Assembly: GCF_001190925.1 (NCBI RefSeq)
Contig: NZ_CP011072.1
Span: forward strand, 1,178,001-1,242,000
Length of the DNA: 64,000 nucleotides
Origin: Azoarcus sp. CIB
GTDB lineage: Bacteria; Pseudomonadota; Gammaproteobacteria; Burkholderiales; Rhodocyclaceae
Direction: 5' to 3'
Positions within the stretch are counted from its first letter, which is position 1; each line of letters opens with the position of its first letter. Below are positions 38,518-48,511 of this stretch, in pieces. The position numbers were made by a program, and so were the translations under genes. The notes beneath the pieces were generated by a model. It saw nothing but the letters and a program-made list of their open reading frames with translations, made no database searches and was not told the origin of the DNA.

Positions 38518-40578
38518 GTGCAGGTGAATACAAGAAAAATCAACAGCGGCGGGGCGTCTGTCCTGGCTGTGGCTGTGGCGGTAGCGCTTGTCGGTGCGCC
38601 GGCGGCGGCGGACGATAATCTCTTCTTCAGCGAATTGCCCGTGGTGGCGAGCGTGAGCCGCTTGCCGCAGCGGCAGGTGGATGCGCCGACCGCGGTCACG
38701 GTGATCGACCGCGAGACGATCAAGGCCGCGGGCGTGCGTGCGCTCAATGACGTATTCCGCCTCGTGCCGGGCTTCCAGACCTTTCCCCACAACACCGATC
38801 CGGCGCGGGTGACCTATCACGGCATTACCGACGAGGACTTCTCGCCGCGGGTGCAGGTGCTGGTCGATGGCCGCTCGCTGCATTCGCCGCTCTTCCGCAG
38901 CGGCGTCAACTGGGCGCTGATGCCGGTCGCGCTCGAGGACATCGAGCGCATCGAGGTGGTGCGCGGGTCGAACACCACGTCCTACGGCACGAACGCGTTC
39001 CTCGGCGTGATCAACATCGTCACCGTCGATCCCGCGTTGGTGCGCGGCGTGTCGGTGTCGGCTCACCACGGCAGCCAGGGCGTGCGCGACTACACGCTGC
39101 GCGGCGGCGTGCGGCTGGGCGAGGACGGCGAGCTTCGCCTGACCTACCAGCAGCTCGACGACGACGGGCTGGAGGACCAGTACGACTGGATCGACAGCTT
39201 CCGCTCGCGTCTGCTGGACCTGCGCGCGACCTGGCGTCTCGGCGTGCGCGACGAACTCGACCTGCACGCGGGCCGGATCGAGGGTGTGATGACCGTCGGG
39301 CGCCTGGACAAGGACTTCGTGAGCCGCAACGGCGAGCTGTTCCGCAGCGATCCGGAGAATCCGATCCGCGATTTCGATCAGTCGAGCAACTGGCTGCAGC
39401 TTCGCTGGCTGCGAACCCTGTCCGAGAGCTCCGATTTCTCGCTGCGCTATGCCTACTCGGCCGACGAGGCGAGCGACGACTACGTTGCTCCGGGGCTACC
39501 GGCGGATTTCGCACACGTCGACGAGTCGGGCGACAGAGGTCACCGCAGCGAGGTCGAGGCGCAGCACACCTTCTCGCCCTTCGACAAGACGCGGCTCGTG
39601 TGGGGTGCGAGCTGGCGTCAGGACACGCTGCGCTCGAAGAGCATGCTGTACGGGCAGAACAAGGTGTCGCGCGACGTCAGCCGTGCCTTCGCGAATGCGG
39701 AATGGGCGCCGGTGGCATGGTTTACCGGCAACCTCGGTTTCTCCTCCGAATACGACTCGATTGCCGGCAACAACGTGTCGTCGCGCGCGAGCGGCAGCTT
39801 TCACCTGAACGCCGAGAATACCGTCCGCGCCGGCTATACACGGGCGTGGCGCACGGCCAGCATCCTGGACTACCGCGCGAACTTGCGCAGCAGCACCACG
39901 CGCGCCGTGTTCACGGGAACGCGCAATCTTCCCGCTGAGAGCCTGGACAGCTGGGAGGTCGGTTACCTCGGCGACTGGAAGGACTGGCGCATGAGCCTGG
40001 ACGTCAGGCGCTTCCGCGAGCGCGTGGGCGACCGCTTGTTCCTGATCGACCCCAACGTGCGCGACCGCCTGGGCGATCAGGTGATGCCGATCCAGGACAT
40101 CCGCATCGACGGCGTCGAATACCAGTGGAAGTGGCAGCCGCTCGACGCGACGCGCCTGATGGTTTCGCAGAGCTTCATCCGCATCGACAGCGAATACTCG
40201 GGTGGTGCGCTCACGCCAACGAGCAACCTCGTGACCCGTCGCGGCCGCAAGGAGCTGGTCGATGCGTTCGCCGAGGAATCCGCGCCGCGGCGGGCGTCTT
40301 CGCTGTTGTGGATGCAGAAGCTGCCGTACGGCCTGGAAGGTTCGGTCGCGCGTTACTGGGTCGATCCGATGCGATGGACGCGCAACACCTCGGTCGGCAG
40401 CTATGTGCGCACCGACGCGCGCCTGGGCTACCCGTTCCGCATCGCGGGGCAGGGCGGCGAACTGGCTTACACGGTGCAGTCGCTCGACGGCGACCACGGC
40501 GAGTTCAAGTCCAACGGCAGCCCGGCCGACCGGGTCGTCGGCCGTCGCCACTGGGTGTCGCTGCGGCTCGACTTCTGA
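38518..40578 (+). CDS. TonB-dependent outer-membrane receptor
   Basis: About 686 residues. GTG 38518 is chosen because GGGAG lies five bases upstream and it opens a signal peptide (NTRKINSGGASVLAVAVAVALVGAPAAAD). The plug domain is clear: PVVASVSRLPQRQVDAPTAVTVIDRETI, then RIEVVRGSNTTSYGTNAFLGVINIVT. The rest is a beta-barrel ending in an aromatic residue (LRLDF). The TonB box is not obvious. The ligand is unknown; there is no adjacent ferric reductase, ABC importer or riboswitch to indicate siderophore or B12. Confidence 0.88.
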   Translation: MQVNTRKINSGGASVLAVAVAVALVGAPAAADDNLFFSELPVVASVSRLPQRQVDAPTAVTVIDRETIKAAGVRALNDVFRLVPGFQTFPHNTDPARVTYHGITDEDFSPRVQVLVDGRSLHSPLFRSGVNWALMPVALEDIERIEVVRGSNTTSYGTNAFLGVINIVTVDPALVRGVSVSAHHGSQGVRDYTLRGGVRLGEDGELRLTYQQLDDDGLEDQYDWIDSFRSRLLDLRATWRLGVRDELDLHAGRIEGVMTVGRLDKDFVSRNGELFRSDPENPIRDFDQSSNWLQLRWLRTLSESSDFSLRYAYSADEASDDYVAPGLPADFAHVDESGDRGHRSEVEAQHTFSPFDKTRLVWGASWRQDTLRSKSMLYGQNKVSRDVSRAFANAEWAPVAWFTGNLGFSSEYDSIAGNNVSSRASGSFHLNAENTVRAGYTRAWRTASILDYRANLRSSTTRAVFTGTRNLPAESLDSWEVGYLGDWKDWRMSLDVRRFRERVGDRLFLIDPNVRDRLGDQVMPIQDIRIDGVEYQWKWQPLDATRLMVSQSFIRIDSEYSGGALTPTSNLVTRRGRKELVDAFAEESAPRRASSLLWMQKLPYGLEGSVARYWVDPMRWTRNTSVGSYVRTDARLGYPFRIAGQGGELAYTVQSLDGDHGEFKSNGSPADRVVGRRHWVSLRLDF

Positions 40579-40609
40579 GCCCGGCCGCGCGCCGGAGCTT
40601 GGCGCCGGT

Positions 40610-41551
40610 TCAGCGGTTGCCGCGCGTCTGCCGGTGCATGCGCATCAGCGTGCTCTTGCCGAACAGGCTCTCGACGAGATCGACGGCCAGTTCGGCGGTC
40701 ATGTTGCGGTGGTCGAGCGCGGGGTTGAGTTCGACGATGTCGAGCGAGGCGAACTGCTCGGTGTCGGCGATCATCTCCATGCACAGCTCGGCCTCGCGGT
40801 AGGTCGGGCCGCCGCGCACGGTGGTGCCGACGCCCGGTGCGATCGTCGGATCGAGCCAGTCGACATCCAGGCTGACGTGCAGGTGCGTGTTCTCGTCCAC
40901 GCCGGCGAGCGCTTGTTCCATCACCGCGCGCATGCCGACTTCGTCGATGTAGCGCATGTCGAAGACTTCGACGCCGAGTTCGCACAGGAAGCGCTTTTCG
41001 CCCTCGTCGACGCTGCGGATGCCGATCTGGCGGATCTCGGCCGGGAGCATCGCCGGGATGTGGCCGCCGATGCGCGTCAGCACTTCCGGGCCGTGGCCGC
41101 ACAGGCAGGCGACGGGCATGCCGTGGATGTTGCCGGAGGGCGTCATCGTCGCGGTGTTGAGATCGGCGTGCGCATCGAACCACAGCACGCGCAGCTTCTT
41201 GCCGACCGTGCGGCAATGGCGCGCGACGGCGCTGATCGAGCCGATCGCGAGGCAGTGGTCGCCGCCCATCATCACCGGCAGCCGGCCGGCACGCAGTTCG
41301 GCATACACGGCCTCGTGCAGGATCTCGTTCCACTGTGCGACCTCCTGCAGGTGACGGAAGCCGTCGACTGCAGGCAGGTTGGGATTCGCGGGCCCCACGA
41401 GGTTGCCGCAATCGCGCACGTCGGCGCCGAAGGCCGCGATCGCCGCGTGGATGTCGGCGACGCGCAGGGCCTCGGGGCCCATGCTGGCGCCGCGCGTGCC
41501 GGCCCCGGCGTCGGTGGGAACGCCAATCAGGCTAACGTTCAGAATCGTCAT
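40610..41551 (-). CDS. rocF: arginase
   Basis: 313 residues. It has the manganese-binding arginase motifs GGDHCLAIG, FDAHADLNT and SLDVDWLDPTIAPG, and the C-terminal SLDIVELNPALD. It hydrolyses arginine to ornithine and urea. No urease or ornithine aminotransferase is adjacent. With the succinyltransferase at 14484-16539 the cell has two entry routes for arginine. Confidence 0.93.
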   Translation of the reverse strand: MTILNVSLIGVPTDAGAGTRGASMGPEALRVADIHAAIAAFGADVRDCGNLVGPANPNLPAVDGFRHLQEVAQWNEILHEAVYAELRAGRLPVMMGGDHCLAIGSISAVARHCRTVGKKLRVLWFDAHADLNTATMTPSGNIHGMPVACLCGHGPEVLTRIGGHIPAMLPAEIRQIGIRSVDEGEKRFLCELGVEVFDMRYIDEVGMRAVMEQALAGVDENTHLHVSLDVDWLDPTIAPGVGTTVRGGPTYREAELCMEMIADTEQFASLDIVELNPALDHRNMTAELAVDLVESLFGKSTLMRMHRQTRGNR

Positions 41552-41979
41552 GGTGTCGGTTTACCCCAGTGCGGGCGCCGCAGTCCGCGGTGCGAAGATT
41601 CGGTTCGACCCGCACGACGTGGTGTGGTTCGTCGTGCGGGGCGGGTAGCGTCCGGGCACCGGATTGGTGTCGTTTCGCAGGGCCGAACTTTGAAGGAAGC
41701 GTCGCTCAAACAGAATGGTTAATTTCGTATCGAAATGCCACGGCTCTGACGAAATGACAGAGTTGAATAGCGTTCTGCGCAAAATCCGGCGTGTACCCCC
41801 TCCAGCGACGCCCCCGGCTCGGGTATAAAGGCGCCTCGGCTGGTCCGAGGCGGTATCCCCGCCCGGGTGCATTGTCGGCGCGCGGGGCGGCGTTCGTCGA
41901 GCTTTTGCGCGCCGGGATCCGCCCGGATGCCGGCCGAATGGATAGCGATGTCGAAGTAGATTGCATAGGGAGTCGGTGA
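41552..41979. other. 428-bp region between rocF and the DMT transporter
   Basis: Divergent gap with no gene recognised. It contains an 11-bp perfect stem CCCGCACGACG (41609-41619) / CGTCGTGCGGG (41630-41640) in what would be the 5' leader of rocF. Near 41700-41780 it is AT-richer and could hold the promoters. Confidence 0.4.
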
Positions 41980-42885
41980 ATGAAGCGCGCGCAGGCCAAT
42001 GGCCTCCTGTTGGTTGCGGCACTGATCTGGGGGACGGCCTTCGTCGCCCAGCAGGCGGGTATGCGTGATGTCGGTCCGTTCACCTTCACCGGCGTGCGCT
42101 TCCTGTTCGGCGCCGTGGTGATCCTGCCGCTGGTGGCGCGCGAGCTGCGCCGGCTTGGGCGGCGTGGCGTGTGGCTGGATGGTCGCGACCTGGCAGGCGG
42201 GCTGCTGCTGGGCGTCGTGTTGTTTCTCGGCGCGGCATTCCAGCAGATCGGCATCGCCGGCACCACCGTGAGCAACGCCGGCTTCCTCACCGCGCTGTAC
42301 GTGCCGCTGGTGCCCGTTGCGAGCGCGCTGCTGTTGCGCGAACGCCTGCACTGGTCGGTGTGGCCGGCGAGTGCCGGCTGCCTCGGCGGCACGTTTCTGC
42401 TCGGCGGCGGCAGCCTCTCGGCGCTGTCGACGGGGGATCTGTGGGTGATGGCGAGCGCGCTGTTCTGGGCCGCGCACGTGATGATGGTCGGGCGGGTCGC
42501 GGCACGCCACGGCGCCCCGATCACGATCGCATGCCTGCAATTCCTGATGTGCGGCGCGCTGGGGATGGCTTGCGGGTTCTCCCTGGAGGTCGTCAGTGTC
42601 GATGCGCTGGAGCGCGCGCTGCCGTCGATCGCCTACGCCGGCATCCTTTCGGTGGGGCTGGGCTTCACGCTGCAGGTGGTCGCGCAGCGCCACACGCTGG
42701 CGGCCGACGCGGCGATCCTGCTCAGTTGCGAGACGCTGTTTGCGGCGATTGCGGCACGCATTTTCGTCGGCGAGGTGCTCACGCCGATGCAGCTGCTGGG
42801 CGGCGGGCTGATCTTCGCGTGCGTGATGGCGATCCAGTTGCTGCCGCTCGTCCGCGCGCGCAACGAGGCGGCGCAGCCGGCGTGA
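41980..42885 (+). CDS. EamA-family (DMT) transporter
   Basis: 301 residues with about ten membrane helices in two EamA repeats (about 8-140 and 150-285). Typical signatures are ALIWGTAFVAQQAG at the N-terminus and LSCETLFAAIAARIFVGEVLTPMQLLGGGLI in the second repeat. It is probably an exporter of amino acids or other metabolites; the substrate cannot be told. Confidence 0.88.
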   Translation: MKRAQANGLLLVAALIWGTAFVAQQAGMRDVGPFTFTGVRFLFGAVVILPLVARELRRLGRRGVWLDGRDLAGGLLLGVVLFLGAAFQQIGIAGTTVSNAGFLTALYVPLVPVASALLLRERLHWSVWPASAGCLGGTFLLGGGSLSALSTGDLWVMASALFWAAHVMMVGRVAARHGAPITIACLQFLMCGALGMACGFSLEVVSVDALERALPSIAYAGILSVGLGFTLQVVAQRHTLAADAAILLSCETLFAAIAARIFVGEVLTPMQLLGGGLIFACVMAIQLLPLVRARNEAAQPA

Positions 42886-42897
42886 CGCCGCTGCCGC

Positions 42898-44595
42898 TCA
42901 GGCGGCGTTCTCGAACAGCTCCGGCGGGATGTCCTCGGGGCACAGCTGGCTGGCCTCGTCCCCCATCAGCGCGAGCATGAGGCGCAGTTGGTTGCGCAGC
43001 TCGCGCAGGTTGCCCGGCCAGCGGTGGCGGTGCAGCAGCGCAAGCGCGTCGGGGCACACGTAGACCGGTCTCCCGGCGGCGGCCTCGCGCACGAAATGGC
43101 GCACGAGCTCGTCGAAATCGTCGCGCTCGCGCAGCGGCGGCAGGCTGATGATCCGGCCGCTGGCCGCCTCGAAATTGCGCAGGTCGAGTCGCCCCTCGCG
43201 ACGCAGTTCGGCGAGCGGCCGCCGTGCCGCACCGATCACGCGGGCGCGGCTGCCGTCGTGGGCGTCGAAGAGTCGCGCCTGCAGCGTTGTGGGTAGTGCG
43301 TCGATCTCCACGAGGAAGAGGATGCCGTTGGCCGCCTGCACCCAGGCGCGGTCCAGTTCCGCCTCCGCGGCTTCGCCAGCGGGCAGGGCCGCACAGTCGA
43401 TGCCGATCAGCGGCGCGTCCGCGGTCGGTTTGTGGTCTTCGTGGAACGCCCGCACGAGATGCGCCTTGCCGGTCCCCATCTCGCCTTCGATCAGCAGCGG
43501 GGTGGCTTCCGCGGCGCAGTTGCGCAGCGTGCCGACAATGCGCGCGATGCGCCCGTCGCCGCGGCCGATCGCGCCCAGACGGGAGTCGTCGTGGCGGGTA
43601 GTTGCGCTGCGCGGTCCCGTGTCGACGTGGCGTCGCGAACGCAGGTTGGCGCGGGCGATGAGCGTGCGGCCTTTCAGGTCGTAGAGCGGAAAGGGCGCGT
43701 CGGGCGCCTGCGCTGCCCAGCCGACCAGGCTGCTCCAGGGCGTCGCGAAGCAGGCTTCATAGGTCGTTGCGGGATGTGACGCGTCCAGACCGAGCATTCC
43801 GCGCGCTTTGCGATTGCTCGCGACGAGGCGGCCGCCTTCGTCGAACACGACGAGCGCATGCAGCGGGTCGGCGAGCGCATCGCGGCGCGTGTGGAAGTGC
43901 AGCGTGAGGAAGCCGTCGTCCAGCGTTTCCAGCAGGCGGTGCTCGATCAGTTCGGCCGTTGTGCGCAGCAGCGCTTCGGCGTGCGTGAGGTTTTCGCGCG
44001 CATCCGACGACACGTCGAGGATGCCGAGCATGCCGCCGGTGGGTGCGAGGATGGGTGTGGCGACGCAGGTGAAGATGCGGTTGCGTGCGAGGTAGTGCTG
44101 ATCGCCGTGCACCGTGACGACCGTCCCGGAGTGCAGCGCCGTGCCGATCGCGTTGGTGCCCATCGTGGCCTCGCTCCAGTCGACGCCGGGCCGCAGGGCG
44201 ACGCGGCTGGCGCGGTCGAGGAAGTCGGTGTGGCCCAGCGCGCTGAGGATCATGCCCTGGCGGTCGGCCAGCAGCACCGTGGATGAGGGGCTGCCGATCT
44301 GGCGATACAGGCCTTCGATCATCGGGCGCGAAAACGCGAGCAGCCGGTTGTTTGCCGCGATGCGGTCCGTGAGTTCGCCCGGCGCGAGCGCCGTGTCGTT
44401 GAGCGGTTCGTCCGGACGCAGGCCGTGCTCGCGGCTGCGCTGCCACGATGCGATGAGCGGTTCCGGTCGGGATCTGGGGGGTGAAGCTTCCATCATGGGG
44501 AGCGATGAAGCATGAATCATTCCGTCGGCGTCGAGCCGCGCGAGTAAAGGGGTTTTTGCGGCAGCGGGGCGTGCGTGGTGCGGCGCCGTTGTCAC
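42898..44595 (-). CDS. degenerate AcoR-type sigma-54 activator homologue lacking GAFTGA and DNA-binding domain
   Basis: Up to 565 residues from GTG 44595; later starts (ATG near 44520-44500) are possible. The N-terminal AcoR architecture is normal: SWQRSREHGL, a GAF domain with SEATMGTNAIGTAL, and a PAS-like region. The AAA+ domain is damaged: Walker A is GEMGTGKA, the part holding the GAFTGA loop is missing, Walker B reads LFLVEID with Val in place of the Asp, and the protein ends after WPGNLRELRNQL without a Fis helix-turn-helix. It therefore cannot bind DNA or open sigma-54 complexes by the usual means. It is divergent from the aldehyde dehydrogenase, so it may be a ligand-sensing modulator. 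Confidence 0.8.
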   Translation of the reverse strand: MTTAPHHARPAAAKTPLLARLDADGMIHASSLPMMEASPPRSRPEPLIASWQRSREHGLRPDEPLNDTALAPGELTDRIAANNRLLAFSRPMIEGLYRQIGSPSSTVLLADRQGMILSALGHTDFLDRASRVALRPGVDWSEATMGTNAIGTALHSGTVVTVHGDQHYLARNRIFTCVATPILAPTGGMLGILDVSSDARENLTHAEALLRTTAELIEHRLLETLDDGFLTLHFHTRRDALADPLHALVVFDEGGRLVASNRKARGMLGLDASHPATTYEACFATPWSSLVGWAAQAPDAPFPLYDLKGRTLIARANLRSRRHVDTGPRSATTRHDDSRLGAIGRGDGRIARIVGTLRNCAAEATPLLIEGEMGTGKAHLVRAFHEDHKPTADAPLIGIDCAALPAGEAAEAELDRAWVQAANGILFLVEIDALPTTLQARLFDAHDGSRARVIGAARRPLAELRREGRLDLRNFEAASGRIISLPPLRERDDFDELVRHFVREAAAGRPVYVCPDALALLHRHRWPGNLRELRNQLRLMLALMGDEASQLCPEDIPPELFENAA

Positions 44596-44625
44596 GCATC
44601 GGAACAGGTGTTGCCTTGTTGAGCA
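44590..44625. promoter_or_regulatory. candidate upstream activator site B
   Basis: Half-sites TGTCAC, 5 bp, GGAACA, GG, TGTTGC, 5 bp, TGAGCA. Geometry is the same as the sites at 46539 and 53292, with more mismatches. It lies 113 bp upstream of the sigma-54 promoter at 44738. Confidence 0.5.
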
Positions 44626-44737
44626 GGCGGGAGCAGGGCAGGGCGGCGGGGCACTCGGTGCCGAGATATGCCGGATCGTGGTGCAAGTATTTGTTTGAGC
44701 GTTGAAAGATGTCTCTGGAGAAGGTGGCGGCGCTTGC

Positions 44738-44753
44738 TGGCACGCGCCCTGCG
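44738..44753 (+). promoter_or_regulatory. sigma-54 promoter for the aldehyde dehydrogenase
   Basis: TGGCAC G CGCC CTGC G: the -24 element is perfect, the -12 element is CTGC instead of TTGC, and the spacing is correct. It lies 63 bp before the start codon at 44816. Confidence 0.7.
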
Positions 44754-44815
44754 GAAGGGATGGCGACGCGAGACAGCGTTTCGACCAATCAACACAGCTT
44801 CTGGAGACAAGTTCA

Positions 44816-46336
<1,521 letters not shown>

Positions 46337-46386
46337 GCGCTCGCGTTTCTTCTCTCCCTCTCGTCCGCCCACAGCGGAAGAGCTTC

Positions 46387-46417
46387 ACGGGCGGCTTCGG
46401 CCGCCCGTTTTTTTTTT
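46387..46417 (+). terminator. strong intrinsic terminator after the aldehyde dehydrogenase
   Basis: Perfect 9-bp GC-rich stem ACGGGCGGC / GCCGCCCGT closed by a TTCG tetraloop, followed by ten T. A textbook Rho-independent terminator, 50 bp after the stop codon. Confidence 0.95.
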
Positions 46418-46538
46418 GGTGCATCGCTGCGGCAAGGGGCGAGCGCGCTTCTCGCGAACGAGGGCTAATCGTGCACTATGCTTGAAGCGGATTTCCGATC
46501 TGCCCGACGTGCCCGCGATGTGCCGTTATGTCGGCATG

Positions 46539-46574
46539 TGTTCCGAAATGGAGCACCTGTTCCGTGGTGGAACA
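46539..46574. promoter_or_regulatory. candidate upstream activator site C (best copy)
   Basis: Two 17-bp palindromes in tandem: TGTTCC N5 GGAGCA at 46539-46555 and TGTTCC N5 GGAACA at 46558-46574, the second perfect in its arms, centres 19 bp apart. It lies 42 bp upstream of the -24/-12 element at 46616 that precedes the transporter operon. Confidence 0.7.
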
Positions 46575-46615
46575 CCCGATTCCGCAGGCGACGGATTGGC
46601 GGAGCCTTCACCGGC

Positions 46616-46631
46616 TGGATCGAATCCTGCA
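46616..46631 (+). promoter_or_regulatory. weak sigma-54 promoter for the transporter operon
   Basis: TGGATC G AATC CTGC A keeps the essential GG and GC pairs with the right 10-nt gap but differs from consensus at three other positions. It lies 66 bp before the first ATG (46698) and next to activator site C. Confidence 0.55.
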
Positions 46632-46697
46632 TTGGAAACACGACCGTCCCCGGCTCGATCCGGCGGGCGCTGACACAAGAACGATGGAGACACATCA

Positions 46698-47690
46698 ATG
46701 CTGCGACCCTTTGCGCGTGCGTGCCTTGCCGCGGCTGCGCTCCTTGCCTGCCTGATTGCACCGGTGCGCGCCGCCGAGCCTGCGCCGATCCGCATCGGCG
46801 TGCTGCAGTACGGCACCGTGAGCTGGGAGCTCGAGGTGATGAAGCGCATGGGCTACGCCGAACGCGAGGGGGTGCGGATCGAGGTCGTGCCGCTCGCGCA
46901 GAAGGACGCCGCCAACGTCGCGCTGCAGGGCGGGGCGGTCGACGTCATCGTCAATGACTGGATCTGGGTCGCACGTCAGCGCGCCGAAGGGCGGGATTTC
47001 GCCTTCGTGCCGTACTCGCGCGCGGTGGGCGGCATCATGGTGCGACCCGATGCGAACGTGCGCTCGCTCGCCGACCTGCGCGGGCAGCGTCTGGGAGTCG
47101 CCGGCGGCGCGCTGGACAAGAGCTGGCTGCTGCTGCGGGCGTGGTCGCGCAGGACGGTCGGCGAGGACGCAGCGACCTTCCTGAAGCCCGATTTCGGCGC
47201 GCCGCCGCTCCTCAACGCCTTGATGCTGAAGGGCGAACTGCCCGCGGTGATGAACTTCTGGCACTTCTCCGCGCGCCTCAAGGCCGCCGGCATGCGCGAG
47301 CTGCTCACGCTGGACGACATCCTGAAGGGGCTCGGCGTCGACGGCGAGCTGCCGATGATCGGCTGGGTGTTCCGCGAGGAGTGGGCGGCGAAGAACCGTG
47401 CGGCCTTCGAGGGCTTCCTGCGCGCCGGCGCCCAGGCGCGGCGGCACATGCGCGAGTCCGACGCGGTGTGGGAGGAGTTGCGTCCGCTCACGCGCGCCGA
47501 GGACGACGCGACGCTCGCGGCGCTGCGCGACGGGTTCCGTGCCGGCATTCCCGGCGAGGACATCGCGCAGGCCGAACGCACCGCGCGGCGCGTGTTCTCG
47601 ATCCTCGCCGAGGAGGGCGGCGCCGAACTCGTCGGCAGCGCCACGACCCTGCCCGCGGGCACCTTCTGGCGTGCGGGTGGGGCCCGCTGA
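46698..47690 (+). CDS. NitT/TauT-type ABC transporter binding protein
   Basis: 330 residues with a signal peptide ending at PVRAAEP. Fold of the NMT1/SsuA/ThiY type: IRIGVLQYGTVSWELEVMK, the DVIVNDWIWVARQRAEGRDF segment, a LADLRGQRLGV hinge and GGALDKSWLLLRAW. In this family the ligand may be a sulfonate, nitrate, a pyrimidine or other small anions; none can be chosen. It is the first gene of a long operon that continues into the PedABC-like genes, and its stop overlaps the permease start (TGATG). Confidence 0.85.
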   Translation: MLRPFARACLAAAALLACLIAPVRAAEPAPIRIGVLQYGTVSWELEVMKRMGYAEREGVRIEVVPLAQKDAANVALQGGAVDVIVNDWIWVARQRAEGRDFAFVPYSRAVGGIMVRPDANVRSLADLRGQRLGVAGGALDKSWLLLRAWSRRTVGEDAATFLKPDFGAPPLLNALMLKGELPAVMNFWHFSARLKAAGMRELLTLDDILKGLGVDGELPMIGWVFREEWAAKNRAAFEGFLRAGAQARRHMRESDAVWEELRPLTRAEDDATLAALRDGFRAGIPGEDIAQAERTARRVFSILAEEGGAELVGSATTLPAGTFWRAGGAR

Positions 47691-48511
47691 TGAAGGCAGG
47701 CACCGATGACTCCGCGTCCTGGCCCGCGCCGGCCATGAGCGCCCGGCCAGCGATGAAGCGCATCCGGCCGCTGGGCGAGGGCTGGCTGCGCGCGGCCTCG
47801 CTCGTCGCCTTCCTCCTGCTGTGGCAGATCGCCGCCGCGCTGCTGCAGAGCCCGACGCTGCCGCCCCCGGCGACGGTCTTCGCGCGCATCGTCGCCGAGA
47901 CGAGATCGCTCGCCTTGCCCTCGCATCTGGCCATCACGCTCGCGCGCGTCACGGTTGCCTTCCTCCTCGCGATGGCGATCGGCGCGGCCATCGGCATCGC
48001 GATGGGACGCTGGCGCCGGCTCGACCTGCTGCTCGACGGCTGGCTCGTGCTCGGACTCAACATCCCCGCGCTCGTCACCATCATCCTGTGCTACGTGTGG
48101 TTCGGCCTCAACGACGCCGCGGCGATCGTCGCCGTCGCCGTGAACAAGATCCCCACCGTCGTCGTCACCGTGCGCGAGGGTGCGCGCGCGGTGGACGCCC
48201 GCCTGATGCAGGTCGCGCGTGCCTACCGGCTGCCGCGCGTGCGCACCTTCACCCACGTCTACCTGCCCCAGCTCGTGCCCTACCTGATGGCCTCGGCGCG
48301 CTCGGGCCTGTCGCTGATCTGGAAGATCGTGCTCGTCGTGGAACTGCTCGGGCGCAGCAACGGCATCGGCTTCCAGCTCAACATGTTCTTCCAGCTCTTC
48401 GATATCACGGGCATCCTTGCCTACACGCTGGTGTTCGCCGCGATCGTGCTCGTCGTCGAGGCGGCGGGCCTGCGCCCACTGGAGCGGCGCCTGACGCGCT
48501 GGAGGTCCTGA
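47690..48511 (+). CDS. NitT/TauT-type ABC transporter permease
   Basis: 273 residues, six predicted membrane helices. The EAA loop is VDARLMQVARAYRLPRVRTFTHVYLPQLVPY (about 164-194). SsuC-like features include the LPPPATVFARI start and GRWRRLDLLLDGW. It begins within the stop of the binding-protein gene and ends directly before the ATPase ATG. Confidence 0.88.
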   Translation: MKAGTDDSASWPAPAMSARPAMKRIRPLGEGWLRAASLVAFLLLWQIAAALLQSPTLPPPATVFARIVAETRSLALPSHLAITLARVTVAFLLAMAIGAAIGIAMGRWRRLDLLLDGWLVLGLNIPALVTIILCYVWFGLNDAAAIVAVAVNKIPTVVVTVREGARAVDARLMQVARAYRLPRVRTFTHVYLPQLVPYLMASARSGLSLIWKIVLVVELLGRSNGIGFQLNMFFQLFDITGILAYTLVFAAIVLVVEAAGLRPLERRLTRWRS

